A DNA stretch of 64,000 nt from Streptomyces sp. NBC_01351 (GCF_036237315.1 NZ_CP108356.1:124001-188000), one strand, 5' to 3'; shown: positions 51,209-60,162, counted from the first letter of the stretch. Translations and numbers: made by a program. The notes: generated by a model from the sequence alone, not told the origin.

Positions 51209-52339
51209 ATGACCGATCAACGCCGACAGGTGCTCGCGGCCGCCGAACAGGCGGCCGACGCCCTGGAATTGTTCAGCCGCGTCTCGGCCCGGCTGCGGCG
51301 GCTGGTGCCGTTCCACTCCGCCGTGTGGACCGCCACCGACCCGGAGACCGGCCTGATCACCGCACCGATGCTGGTGGAGAACCTGGGCTCCGGCGAGGGC
51401 TGCGCCACCTACTGGCAAAGCGAACTGCTGGAGGAGAACGTCCTGCCGTTCCGCGACCTGGCCCGCGCCGCCGTACCGGCGGCCGGGCTGCGCGCGGCCA
51501 CCGGCGACCTGCCCGCCCGCAGCACCCGGTTCCGGCGCCTGCTGCGGGACCAAGGCGTGCACGACGAGCTACGCGCCGTGCTCCGGATCGGCGACCGGCC
51601 GTGGGCCCTGGTAAGCCTGTTCCGCACCGCCGACGCTTTCCGCCCGCAGGAGACCGCGCTGCTGGCCGACCTGTCCCGCCCACTGGCCGAGCGGCTACGG
51701 ACGTTCGCCCGGCCGCCCTCGTCCGCGCGCGGCACGGATTCCCCGGCGCCCGGCCTGATCCTCTTCGACGAATCCGGCGAAGCCATGTCGGCCAACGACG
51801 AGGCGCGGCACCACCTCGCACGGCTGCCGAAGGGACCATCGTTCCCCACACCACTGGGGCTGAAGCTGCCGATCTGGGTGATCGGCACGGCGCTCCAGGC
51901 GCGCGCCATCGCCGACGGCCAGGACCGCGGCAGCGCCCGCGTGCGCATCCGGACCACCGAAGGCCGCTGGCTGACCTGCCACGCCTCGTGCCTCACCGGA
52001 CCTGACGGCAGGCCCGGCCCGGTGGCCCTCGTCATCGAGCCCGCGACGCCTGCCGACCTGGCGGTCCTGGTCGCCGAGGCATACGGCCTGACCCCGCGGG
52101 AACTCCAGATCACCCAGCTCACCGCGCGCGGGATGACCACCGCCGAGATCGCCACGGCGCTGTTCATCTCGCCGCACACCGTCCGCGACCACCTCAAAAC
52201 GATCTTCACCAAGGCCGACGTCTCAAGCCGGGGCGCACTGGTCGCCCGCCTGTTCACCGACCACTACTGGCCCGCGCTGCCGGAACCGACACGGGTCCGG
52301 CGCCCCGGGCAACCGCCTGCCCGGGCCCGGATCGTCTAG
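51209..52339 (+). CDS. GAF-LuxR transcriptional regulator
   Basis: A 376-residue regulator. The N-terminal half (LVPFHSAVWTATDPETGLIT, about 32-51; LLRDQGVHDELRAVLRIGDR, about 110-129) is GAF-like sensory, a PAS-like piece follows (LILFDESGEAMSANDEARHH), and the C-terminal LuxR helix-turn-helix lies at about 291-345 (LTPRELQITQLTARGMTTAE, IATALFISPHTVRDHLKTIF). ATG at 51209 has GAGGGG 9 bases ahead; an ATG 4 bases earlier is in another frame. It probably controls the divergent flavoprotein and itself. Confidence 0.87.
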   Translation: MTDQRRQVLAAAEQAADALELFSRVSARLRRLVPFHSAVWTATDPETGLITAPMLVENLGSGEGCATYWQSELLEENVLPFRDLARAAVPAAGLRAATGDLPARSTRFRRLLRDQGVHDELRAVLRIGDRPWALVSLFRTADAFRPQETALLADLSRPLAERLRTFARPPSSARGTDSPAPGLILFDESGEAMSANDEARHHLARLPKGPSFPTPLGLKLPIWVIGTALQARAIADGQDRGSARVRIRTTEGRWLTCHASCLTGPDGRPGPVALVIEPATPADLAVLVAEAYGLTPRELQITQLTARGMTTAEIATALFISPHTVRDHLKTIFTKADVSSRGALVARLFTDHYWPALPEPTRVRRPGQPPARARIV

Positions 52340-52563
52340 CGGCTGCGGTGGGGCGGGGCGGTCTGGTGGAGTGTTGCCCCGGGTGTTAGACGACACGCTG
52401 CGTGGTGATGAAGTGGGCTGACGGCGACACTCTTGTTGTGCACTGGCTGTGGCGGTGTCTGGGTTCTGATGGTTGCTTCCTGTGCGACGACACCGTGAGC
52501 GCGAAGAGTTCATGCATAGCCGGCAGACGGGGCCACTGGCTACGTGGCTCCGTCCTCAGAGAA

Positions 52564-53007
52564 TCAGTTCGTGGAGTCCCATTCGTCCGAGGTCATTGGC
52601 CTGGCGTCCGGGTAGTGCCGTTGGAGCTCACTCAGCACCCACGCGTCGGCTGTGCGGACATCCCAGCTGGAACTGTCGAACTCTCTCAGGGTCAGTACGA
52701 GTTCGTTGCCCGCATAGCCCTCGAAGTCTCCATCGACCGCTTGCAAGTAGGGCGCGTCCATGGCCAGCAACTGAAGAGTGGGGATTCCGGTGCCTGCTGA
52801 AGCCTTCATCATCCGAGCGAACGCCGGGTGTGGCTGATCGTCGAACATCCGAGCCTTCCATGTCAGCCCGAGTCCGTGACTCCCCAGTCGGACCAGAAGC
52901 TCAGCCAGGCTGACGTAGCGGCGATCAGCCGGGCGGCCGGGGTGAAGGGCGTCGTCACGCCAGGCCGCAAAGGTGACCATCTGCATGGTGGATGGCGTTT
53001 CAGTCAT
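52564..53007 (-). CDS. Unknown small protein
   Basis: A 147-residue protein, starting MTETPSTMQMVTFAAWRDDA. VSLAELLVRLGSHGLGLTWK (about 38-57) and GNELVLTLREFDSSSWDVRT (about 99-118) give an alpha/beta pattern reminiscent of small immunity-type proteins; no motif is diagnostic. ATG overlaps the end of the DUF998 relic (ATG-TGA over 53004-53007), so the two were coupled. The ribosome site is weak. Unrecognised. Confidence 0.68.
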   Translation of the reverse strand: MTETPSTMQMVTFAAWRDDALHPGRPADRRYVSLAELLVRLGSHGLGLTWKARMFDDQPHPAFARMMKASAGTGIPTLQLLAMDAPYLQAVDGDFEGYAGNELVLTLREFDSSSWDVRTADAWVLSELQRHYPDARPMTSDEWDSTN

Positions 53008-53364
53008 GGGCTCAGCAACCTGCGCGCGTCGGCCCGGGAAGGCCGCAGCGCCCAGAACGAGGCACCGGAGACGCCGATCAGGACCGGTACCTGGCCAGTC
53101 CAGCCAGATACGGCGCTCCACGAGGGGCCCGGGTGCGGCGATCCGCCGTTCACCGTCTCAACCCAGTCCGCCTCGCCGAGCGCAAGCCGGCCGAGCGCGT
53201 TCCGGTTGCGAATCGAAGCCGTCATGGGCGGCGCCCTGCGCTACACCGGCCGCGACGAACACCGGGCCGGCAGCGATGCTCCCGGCCATCCACCGGCGTA
53301 CCGCCGCGCGGGACGCGAGCGCTACGGGAGCAACATGATGGGATGCACTGAGCTTGGGGGTCAT
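53004..53364 (-). pseudogene. DUF998 membrane protein, truncated and frameshifted
   Basis: The start MTPKLSASHHVAPVALASRA, then RWMAGSIAAGPVFVAAGVAQ GAAHDGF in one frame, and RNALGRLALGEADWVETVN in the next (shift near 53205), is the opening of DUF998 proteins (first membrane helix plus F-R-N-x-L-S-x-LALGxxGWxQTxN). The middle membrane helices are missing; the tail (TGQVPVLIGVSGASFWALRP) ends at 53004. GGAAGG precedes the ATG. Confidence 0.68.
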
Positions 53365-53455
53365 GAAGGAGCCTTCCTCACGTTGCGCTGTCGCCGCGGG
53401 ACCGGACCTGGTGCCCGGTAACGTGGCTGTCCGACAGTCGCACTTTCCTTTGGAA

Positions 53456-54187
53456 ATGAAGTTCAGGATGCACATCCTGGAAGACCCATCCCAGCTCTCG
53501 GGGCGCGCGCAAGCCCTCCTGCGTCGCACGGGCCGTCGGGAGTGCCCCGCTCGGTTCGGGCTACCGATAGAGCTCTGGCAAGTACTTGACCATGCCGGGA
53601 AGCTCGTCCCCGCCCCGATGGATCTCATCATCCGATGCGAGGGGTTCGGGCAGAAGTTCGGAGGTATGCGCTACGAGGTTCGGCATAGCTGGGTCGTGAA
53701 CGGGGACCGGTACGAGACTGCCCGCGGGTGGGAGTACGACCACCTCGGTGTGAAGACTCAAGCGTGGCAGGACCCCGACAGAGGGGGCTGGTACTTCGAA
53801 TGGACCGGCGAGCGGGTGTCGAAGCCATGCCGGGACTTGATCCACACCGACGGCAGTGTGGGCACCGACGTCGACGGCGGCAGCCCCTATCTCCGCATCG
53901 CGCCGTCGATCCCGCATCTGATCGAATCACATGCCCTCACCGACACCGTCGCCGCGTGGAAGCCATGGACTGTGGGCAGTCTTGCCGCTTCGGCCATCAC
54001 ACTCCTCGACGGCCTGGTGGAAGTGCCTGAAGCCTCATGGAGTTCCTCGCGGTGGCAGCTGTCGGACAACGTTGCCGTCATGGACTACGACACCTGGGAT
54101 CGCGAGAACCCGCGCCGCCTGACCCGTGTCTGGTCTCGCGATGAAGCCGGTCACCGCCAGGTGCAGGAAGTCCTGGACGGATCGTAA
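53456..54187 (+). CDS. Unknown protein
   Basis: A 243-residue protein. Candidate starts are 53456 (MKFRMHILEDPSQLSG), 53468 and an upstream GTG; the ribosome site does not decide. The sequence is rich in aromatic residues: KFGGMRYEVRHSWVVNGDRY (about 66-85), TARGWEYDHLGVKTQAW, GGWYFEWTGERVSKP, suggesting a beta-rich fold, then helical AAWKPWTVGSLAASAITLLD. No signal peptide. Divergent from the DUF998 relic. No family recognised. Confidence 0.72.
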   Translation: MKFRMHILEDPSQLSGRAQALLRRTGRRECPARFGLPIELWQVLDHAGKLVPAPMDLIIRCEGFGQKFGGMRYEVRHSWVVNGDRYETARGWEYDHLGVKTQAWQDPDRGGWYFEWTGERVSKPCRDLIHTDGSVGTDVDGGSPYLRIAPSIPHLIESHALTDTVAAWKPWTVGSLAASAITLLDGLVEVPEASWSSSRWQLSDNVAVMDYDTWDRENPRRLTRVWSRDEAGHRQVQEVLDGS

Positions 54188-54338
54188 AACGGGCCCATCG
54201 TCAGGGCGACGCCGTGACCGGCTGTGGCACGACCTCGTAAGGCCTCCGGTCAGGGATCAGGGACGAGAGGACGTTCGCGCCAACCTGTGTGGCGTTCGAG
54301 TTCCCGACCTCAAGACAGGACGCGGATCCGGTCCTCCT

Positions 54339-55595
54339 TCAGCCGCGGCGCCTGACCGGCTCTCCGAGCAGGCAGGTCAGTTCCGCCTCGACGGCGGCGA
54401 GCAGCGCGGGCCCCCACACGGTCAGTGTCTGTTCCCAGGGGTGGCCGAAGGTGCCCAGGCGGAGGTCGTCGGTGAGGTGGAGGTAGTAGTCGCCATTGGG
54501 GTAGGTGCCCTCGCCGGGTCGGGGCGGCCGTCCAGGGACGTCGGTGCGGCGGGGGTCGTAGCGGTAGCCGTCGTGCTGCCAGTCGAGCCAGTAGACGAAC
54601 TCCCCGGACTCGGTGGCGGTAAGCAGTCCGCGCTGGACGATCGCGTCGATCTGTTCGGGGATGCGGGGGACGGGCCGGCGGTGGGAGTGCAAGTGCCAGA
54701 CGGCGGAGGGTACCGGAGGTGTGATCGCGGGGAAGGAGGTGGTGCTCGGCTTGAAGTCGAAGTCCGCGTAGACGCGGTCCCACAGTGGACCGTTGTCGTG
54801 GAGCCAGTCGAGGAACTGCGCGGGGCGGGTGGTCTCGGGGGTGCCGGCCGGGCGCCAGTGGTAGGACCGGACGGTGGCGGCCTCGGTGAAGCCGGCCTTC
54901 AGAAGCCGCTCGCGCAGGGGACCTGCGGCCTCGGCGAGGAGGGGACGCGAGCTCTGCGTGCGCCAATGGGTGGTGCAGTCCTTGACGAAGTCTGCGTCGT
55001 CGCCGCTCAGCCCACCGACGATTTTGAAGGGACGGGTCAGGTCGGCGTAGACCCAGCCCACAGCGGTAACCTCGCCGTGCTGCAGGAGGACGTCGATGTA
55101 GACGTCGCCGTCCTCCGAGGCGCCGTCCGCGATCATCTCCTCGTAGGGCACCGCGTGCGGGCCGGGGGAACCGACGGCGATCCCCCAGGCCCGTTCGGCC
55201 TGCTCCCGTACCGCGTACAGGCTGCGGATTTCGCTCCGGGACTCCGCCACGACGTCGGGCTTCTCGCCCGGCAGCTCCTCCGCGATCAGCACGGAACGCT
55301 CCCAGCCCGGGGTGAACCCCGCCGCCGTCAGCGCCGGGCCCAGGTCCGGCGCATCGTGCCCGTAAACCTTCCACTCCACCAGCCCGCCACACTCCGCGAA
55401 AGCCTCCTGCTGGCGGCGCACCAGCCCGGCGATGTCGGTCCCGGGCGCGAGGGGGGCGTGCTCGACCGTGCCGTGCGTCCCGTAATGCCGGCGCACGACC
55501 GGACCATCGGCCTCGACCACCACCCCGACCGGATGCCACGAGGGGACCCGCCCCCGCAACCCGTCGTATTCCGCCCACCGCTCACCCATGTCCAT
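54339..55595 (-). CDS. DUF2716-domain protein with GNAT-like N-terminus
   Basis: A 418-residue protein. Residues 1-225 follow a divergent GNAT-like pattern (APLAPGTDIAGLVRRQQEAF, VYGHDAPDLGPALTAAGFTP, LLQHGEVTAVGWVYADLTRP, LLKAGFTEAATVRSYHW). The remainder is DUF2716: LWDRVYADFDFKPSTTSFPA (about 272-291), VWHLHSHRRP, WDWQHDGYRYDPR-type segment (here DWQHDGYRYDPRR), YPNGDYYLHLTDDLRLGTFG and HPWEQTLTVWGPALLAAVEA. Start at 55595 (MDMGERWAEY) or the second ATG; no good ribosome site. Activity unknown. Confidence 0.78.
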   Translation of the reverse strand: MDMGERWAEYDGLRGRVPSWHPVGVVVEADGPVVRRHYGTHGTVEHAPLAPGTDIAGLVRRQQEAFAECGGLVEWKVYGHDAPDLGPALTAAGFTPGWERSVLIAEELPGEKPDVVAESRSEIRSLYAVREQAERAWGIAVGSPGPHAVPYEEMIADGASEDGDVYIDVLLQHGEVTAVGWVYADLTRPFKIVGGLSGDDADFVKDCTTHWRTQSSRPLLAEAAGPLRERLLKAGFTEAATVRSYHWRPAGTPETTRPAQFLDWLHDNGPLWDRVYADFDFKPSTTSFPAITPPVPSAVWHLHSHRRPVPRIPEQIDAIVQRGLLTATESGEFVYWLDWQHDGYRYDPRRTDVPGRPPRPGEGTYPNGDYYLHLTDDLRLGTFGHPWEQTLTVWGPALLAAVEAELTCLLGEPVRRRG

Positions 55596-55774
55596 GCGCG
55601 GGAGCCTAGACGGGCTCGAAGGCGTCCCTCCGACTGGACGCTGGTACACGCCTCTGGGCAGTTTCCCGACCATCCATGTATGGATACACGCAGGTCAGGG
55701 GTGCCCGGACGGCGGCAGGGGCCACCCAGAACATTTCAGACGGGCCAAGTAGCGCGCCAAAAGGCCAACTAGAA

Positions 55775-57700
55775 GGTTCTGACCTCGCTTCCGGATGCTG
55801 TTGGTGATCTTCGCTCGGTGGAGTGAAAGCACGCTGACATGCTGTTCGTGGTGACTGTCGACGTGCTGCTGTTGTCGAGCGGGGTAGTTCTGCCGGTCGG
55901 AGGGGGCCGGAATGGCAATGGGGTGTGGTTCGGGTCGGGTGGTTCCGCCGCTGACGGTAAAGATGGCCGGTGCGAGCAATCCGCGGGGCTCCGCAGTGAT
56001 GTGGATGCGTGACCGTCTGGACGAGCTGTTCGTCGACGAGGGCTTTGCCGCCTGGTATCCGGCGGATGGGCGCCCGGGTCTGTCGCCGGCCCGGCTCGCA
56101 CTGGTGTCGGTACTGCAATATACGGAGAATCTGACTGACCGGCAGGCGGCGGACGCCGTCCGGTGCCGTCTGGACTGGAAGTACTGCCTGGGCCTGGAGC
56201 TCGATGATGCGGGCTTCGACTTCTCGGTGCTGAGCGAGTTCCGTGACCGGCTGGCCGAAGGGGACCGCGCGGACCGGCTGCTGGCTGTGATGGTCGAACG
56301 TCTTGCGGCTGCGGGCCTGGTCAAGCGCCGCGGCAGGGTCCGCAGCGACTCGACCCACGTGTTGGCGGCAGTACGCCGGCTGAACCGGGGTGAGCTGGTC
56401 GCCGAGACCCTGAGAATGGCTCTGGAAGAGCTCGTGGTGAACGGCCAGGAATGGCTGGCCGGGCTCGTCACTGCGGACTGGGGTGCCCGCTACGGCCGCC
56501 CGGTCCGCTATGACCGGCTTCCCCGCGGAGGCGATGCCTTGATCGCCTATGTGCTTCGGGTTGGCGAGGACGGCATGCACATCCTGCAAGCCGTTTACGA
56601 CTCCGAGGCCCCACCCGGACTGCGGAAACTACCCGCTGTTGAGATCCTGCGGCAGGTCTGGGTCCAGCAGTACTGGCTCGACGAGGACGGTCAACTGCGC
56701 TGGCGGGGGCCGAAATCCAGCCGGGACCGGGCGAGCCGCAGGACGACCGAACGCCGCAACACGGGCATCGGCGGACGGCCGACCTGATCCCGCTTCGGCG
56801 CGAGTGCCGTGGTCGGGCATGGAGATCGTAACCCCACATGATCCCGAGGCCCGATACAGCCAGAAAGTGACCGCCGCCGGACAGCAGGGCTGGATCGGCT
56901 ACCGCGACCACCAGACCGAGACCTGCGACGAGACGGGCCCGAATGTGATCGTCCAGGTCACCACCCGGCCGGCGCCTGAGCAGGACATCGATGCCCTCGA
57001 CCGGATCCACTGGGGACTGACCATGCAGGGGTTCCAGCCGACCGAACACTTTGTCGACAGTGGCTACATCTCGCCGGACAGCATCCACCACGCCGCCCGG
57101 CAGTGGGACATCATGCTCTTCGGCCCAGTCCGTGATGACCCGCAGGGCGGCCAACGGCCCGGCTTCGCCAAACAGGACTTCCACATCGACTGGCAAGCCC
57201 GCCCCCTGACCTGCCCGAACGGCGTGCCGAGTCCGCCATGGAAGCCCACTCTCGGCGACGGCCACCCCCGTCTCTCCGTCCTCTTCCCACTCAAAGCCTG
57301 CCGCGAATGCGCCGACCGGCTCAAATGCACTGGCAACGTCGAAGGCAAGGGCCGGCACGTCTTCCTGATGCCACAACCTCTCCAGGAGATCCAGACACAG
57401 AGCAGGGCGCCCAGAAGACATCCGAGTGGCGCCGGAGATACGCGATCCGCGCAGGCTGCGAGGCCACCGTCTCCGAAACTGTTCACGCCCACGGCCTGCG
57501 GAACTGCCGCTACCGCGGCATGGCCAGAACCCATGTCCAACACGTGCTGACGGCAGCCGGAACAAACATCATCCGACTCAGCGGATACCTCTCACCGGGC
57601 ATAGCACCGCCCCGCAAAGCGCGGCCGAGGAGCCGCTTCCAGCAACTCTGCCGCGACCTGTCGACCTAGATCGCCAACAGCATCACTTCTGTGGACCGAG
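55775..57700 (+). mobile_element. IS1182-family element, decayed
   Basis: Left end GGTTCTGACCTCGCTTCCGG continuing into GATGCTGTTGGTGATCT (55794-55810); right end AGATCGCCAACAGCATC (57669-57685), reverse complement with one mismatch over 17 bases. The exact outer limits are uncertain. The transposase inside is split over three frames. A closely similar left end recurs at 59011. Confidence 0.75.
55912..57669 (+). pseudogene. IS1182-family transposase, two frameshifts
   Basis: Frame one (to about 56740): LDELFVDEGFAAWYPADGRP, YTENLTDRQAADAVRCRLDW KYCLGL, FSVLSEFRDRLAEGDRADRL, RVRSDSTHVLAAVRRLNR (first Asp). Frame two: EIVTPHDPEARYSQKV, WIGYRDHQTETCDETGPNVI, EHFVDSGYISPDSI (second Asp), CPNGVPSPPW. 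Frame three from about 57420: EWRRRYAIRAGCEATVSETV HAHGLRNCRYRGMARTHVQH to a stop at 57667-57669. All blocks of the family appear in order, but the shifts near 56740-56800 and 57400 destroy it. Confidence 0.85.
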
Positions 57701-57740
57701 CCCGACGTGACAATTCCGTGTGCTGGACCAAGTCCAGGTC

Positions 57741-57870
57741 GGTTGCAGTGCCGACGGGATTTGAACCCGCGGACAGATAGGAGCAGGCCCGCCCCGTTTC
57801 CGTCAGTCGACGTGAGAGGGACCTCGCCCGCGTCGATCGCAATGGACCGCTCTGCCACGGCACCGCAACC
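57741..57870 (-). tRNA. tRNA-like sequence, class II type, anticodon arm unusual
   Basis: On the minus strand the ends GGTTGCGGTGCCG and CGGCACTGCAACC pair over 13 positions (one G-T). The inner 7 pairs act as acceptor stem. They are followed by TGGCAGAGCGGTCCATTGC, a Ser-type D arm, and preceded by GCGGGTTCAAATCCCGT, a good T arm. GGGGC/GCTCC with loop GGGCCT looks like a long variable arm. Between D and variable arm there are 43 bases instead of about 18, folding as TCGACG/CGTCGA, so no anticodon can be read. It may be a tRNA with an insertion, a pseudo-tRNA or another tRNA-like RNA. Confidence 0.45.
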
Positions 57871-57899
57871 TGCGGGAATGCGCGCACTCCCGCTCCGAC

Positions 57900-58175
57900 T
57901 CAGGGTAGAGCCCTCGTCCCCTGCCGACGAGTCCCTATCTGGGACACCAGCAACCGCTGCCACAGGACCACAGAAGCGGAAGAGCAGTCAGAACCAACTA
58001 CGACAGTCACATCAATTTGGACTCGGCGCGACAGCGGCAACCGAGCCGTTCGCTTGGCAGCCGGCCCGGTGCGCAAGAGGCCTTCGAGAGCGGCGGACAT
58101 GTGTGCGAGCTCCCGGATCAAGGCCGTCGCCGTCTCGCTCTGAGGGAACACGACGTACGCGTACTGACCCGCCAT
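57900..58175 (-). CDS. Small unknown ORF, doubtful
   Basis: A 91-residue frame, MAGQYAYVVFPQSETATALI then RELAHMSAALEGLLRTGPAA, ending TRRQGTRALP. It is divergent from the membrane-protein gene across a 30-base palindrome, and that is the main reason to list it. An earlier ATG (58208) is possible. No similarity to known regulators is evident. It may be a decayed regulator or not a gene. Confidence 0.3.
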   Translation of the reverse strand: MAGQYAYVVFPQSETATALIRELAHMSAALEGLLRTGPAAKRTARLPLSRRVQIDVTVVVGSDCSSASVVLWQRLLVSQIGTRRQGTRALP

Positions 58176-58212
58176 GCCGAGCGCCTTGCCAGGCCTCCCG
58201 AGCCACATGTAT

Positions 58213-58242
58213 CTTGAACGCGTTCAGTTGAACGCGTTCAAG
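58213..58242. promoter_or_regulatory. Perfect 30-base palindromic operator, two sites
   Basis: Arms CTTGAACGCGTTCA (58213-58226) and TGAACGCGTTCAAG (58229-58242) are exact reverse complements around GT. Each arm also contains the self-complementary TGAACGCGTTCA. It ends 11 bases before the GTG of the membrane-protein gene, overlapping or next to its ribosome site. This is typical of a TetR- or GntR-like dimer binding two adjacent sites. No such regulator gene lies within several kb. Confidence 0.8.
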
Positions 58243-58252
58243 CGAGGGGTTT

Positions 58253-58930
58253 GTGGTGGGGGAATCCCAGAGGGTGTCTGCCTGGCAATGGGGGTGGGCG
58301 TTGGCGGCGGTCGTGGCGGCAGGCATGGTGGCGGCCCTCGGGCTGGTGATCGGCCCCTACCTGGCCGCGTTCTTCATCATCAGCGCCGCTGCGGTCGCAG
58401 TCCCGCTGATGATGCGAGACCAGCCGAAGTTGTTCGCCCGAGCTTGTCTCGTCGTCGGGGTGGGCCTGCTGGCCTGGGCGATGATCGGCGCCGGCATCGG
58501 CATGTTCCTGTTCATTCCGGCGGCCCTGTTGCTGCTCGTCGCCGCCTTCGCGGCGGCCGGCAACCGCCCAGGCGCATGGCTGGCGGTGACCGCGCCCATC
58601 GTGGCTGCGACGGTCGTGGCAGTGTTCTACCTCCAGCCGCCGGACCCGGAGAACGAACCGCCACCGTGGTTCAACGCGACACTCGACTTCAACACCCGGG
58701 TTCGCGACCGGGACTTCAACAGGGACTTCCATCAGCGCACGGAACGGCTGCGAGACTTCGGCGCCACGCGGGTCGAGGTCTATGAGCGTAGGACTGGTCA
58801 GTTCGTACTCACCGTGGGGATACCCGACGCCTTCGCAGAAGGGCAGAGCCAGGACAGGCTCAAGGAGCAGATCCTGCAGCTACCAGAGGTCGTCGATCTG
58901 CGCTTCTGCACGTTCCACACATGTGATTAG
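58253..58930 (+). CDS. Unknown membrane protein behind palindromic operator
   Basis: A 225-residue protein starting GTG (GAGGGG ahead; the next codon is also GTG). Four membrane segments fill residues about 12-125 (ALAAVVAAGMVAALGLVIGP, YLAAFFIISAAAVAVPL, LVVGVGLLAWAMIGAGIGMF, WLAVTAPIVAATVVAVFYLQ). A charged C-terminal domain follows (FNTRVRDRDFNRDFHQRTER, GATRVEVYERRTGQFVLTVG, LPEVVDLRFCTFHTCD). Not a known transporter. The palindrome directly upstream suggests tight repression. Confidence 0.75.
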   Translation: MVGESQRVSAWQWGWALAAVVAAGMVAALGLVIGPYLAAFFIISAAAVAVPLMMRDQPKLFARACLVVGVGLLAWAMIGAGIGMFLFIPAALLLLVAAFAAAGNRPGAWLAVTAPIVAATVVAVFYLQPPDPENEPPPWFNATLDFNTRVRDRDFNRDFHQRTERLRDFGATRVEVYERRTGQFVLTVGIPDAFAEGQSQDRLKEQILQLPEVVDLRFCTFHTCD

Positions 58931-59010
58931 CGCGGCCCGTGGGGCAGGCATGCGTCAGTCGCCCCGTTGCGACTGAGCACGGCGGTCGGCGTGGGCAGAA
59001 CCAACTGTGG

Positions 59011-59228
59011 GGTTCTGACCGCGCCTCCGGATGCTGTTGGTGACCTTCGGTACGACCGCTGTCGCGTTCCAGCAGCGACTGGTCACGCGGCGCACCGACA
59101 GGCCAGGGTGCCCGCCGAAGGCGGAACGAAAGCACGCCCATCGTCTGCAGATACGGCACGCCGCACAGCAGCACAGCAGTAGAGGGTCCCCACAAGATCA
59201 CCAACAACATCGCTTCCGTGATGACTAC
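59011..59228. mobile_element. MITE-like element with IS1182-type ends
   Basis: Left end GGTTCTGACCGCGCCTCCGG then ATGCTGTTGGTGACCTTCG, almost the same as the IS1182 left end at 55775. Right end AAGATCACCAACAACATCGC (59195-59214), reverse complement of GATGTTGTTGGTGATCTT. Only about 150 bases lie between, with no transposase coding. Fits a non-autonomous or internally deleted relative of the IS1182 element 1.3 kb away. Confidence 0.6.
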
Positions 59229-59439
59229 GCCTTGGTGAAGAGCACCGCTCTGGCGCCGCTGCCGTGCACCGTCCACGCGGCAAGGGGGTGGAGCTGCGTA
59301 ACTCACGATCTTGCCGGACGTTGGTCCGCTGAGGGCCTCACATATCCGATGACTTCGATCTGTCCGGCTCTGAGACATGTGTCGACAGGATCCATGCCTC
59401 GTCGTGTTTGGCCAGGAAGAATGTTGGAGGTCACTCGCC

Positions 59440-59826
59440 ATGCACCACATCACCAAGAAGATCGCCGCGGGAATCGGAACGGCGGCTGCCGCTCTCGGTT
59501 GCGTCATTGCCGCAGGCCCGCCCGCAGCGGCCGACGGTAAGTGGTGCAACAACTCGGTTTGCATCCAGACCTACGACTCGGGCACCTACCTGGGCAGGGT
59601 CGAGGTGTCGGTCACCAACACCAACCAGCCGAACCGCATCAGCGCACGGGTGTGGACCACCAACGGCTGGAGCGCCAACACCAAGGTCGAGGACGTCGCC
59701 AAGTTCCGCACCTACCGCGACCAGGCATACCCGCAACGGCACTTCCCTGCGGGCACCCGACTCTGCGCGGAAGGCTTCCGCGGGGGCACCAGCGTAGGCC
59801 TGCCCTGCGTCACCCTCACCAACTGA
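59440..59826 (+). CDS. Small secreted protein
   Basis: A 128-residue protein. Residues 1-32 are a signal peptide (MHHITKKIAAGIGTAAAALG, then Ala-Ala-Ala-Asp cleavage site); GGAGG is 11 bases ahead. The mature part has four Cys (GKWCNNSVCIQTY, RLCAEGFRG, GLPCVTLTN), probably two disulfides, and beta strands (YLGRVEVSVTNTNQPNRISA). This resembles small secreted beta-barrel or inhibitor-like proteins of Streptomyces; no family is assigned. Confidence 0.82.
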   Translation: MHHITKKIAAGIGTAAAALGCVIAAGPPAAADGKWCNNSVCIQTYDSGTYLGRVEVSVTNTNQPNRISARVWTTNGWSANTKVEDVAKFRTYRDQAYPQRHFPAGTRLCAEGFRGGTSVGLPCVTLTN

Positions 59827-59910
59827 CCTGCTCGCATGGCCTGGAGGAGCGGGTCAGAACCTTCCAGTTGACCCATGTGGCCAACTACAACGCTCAGTGT
59901 GTAGACGGCG

Positions 59911-60111
59911 TCAGGCCAAGAGGCCACGTGCGGGACCCGCGCCGCCGGCGCCGACGATGGCGAGGAAGCTCCGGTAGGCCTCCGGCAAGCGCACGTCTGC
60001 CTGCGCTTCGAGTTCGACAAGCCCGTCATCCGTCAGGGCGTCTTCCAGGACCCACCTGTGCCCGAGCGAGCCGAACACCGTGCCGCTCGATGGCTGGCCC
60101 AACGCGACCAC
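59911..60111 (-). pseudogene. SMI1/KNR4 (SUKH)-type N-terminal fragment
   Basis: The frame reads LEAQADVRLPEAYRSFLAIV GAGGAGPARGLLA to a stop. LPxxYRxFLxxVGxGGAGPxYGL is the opening signature of SUKH/SMI1 proteins in Streptomyces. The remaining two thirds are absent, and the start is unclear (about 60111 or further up). Confidence 0.6.
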
Positions 60112-60162
60112 ACGCTGACGGACCGCGTGCCCCGGGTGAGCGTTGTCAGTCTCTGATGGCCC

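Noticed and set aside
55606..56589. 327-codon minus-strand frame in the IS1182 element
   Set aside because: Complement of the IS1182 transposase; no independent signal.
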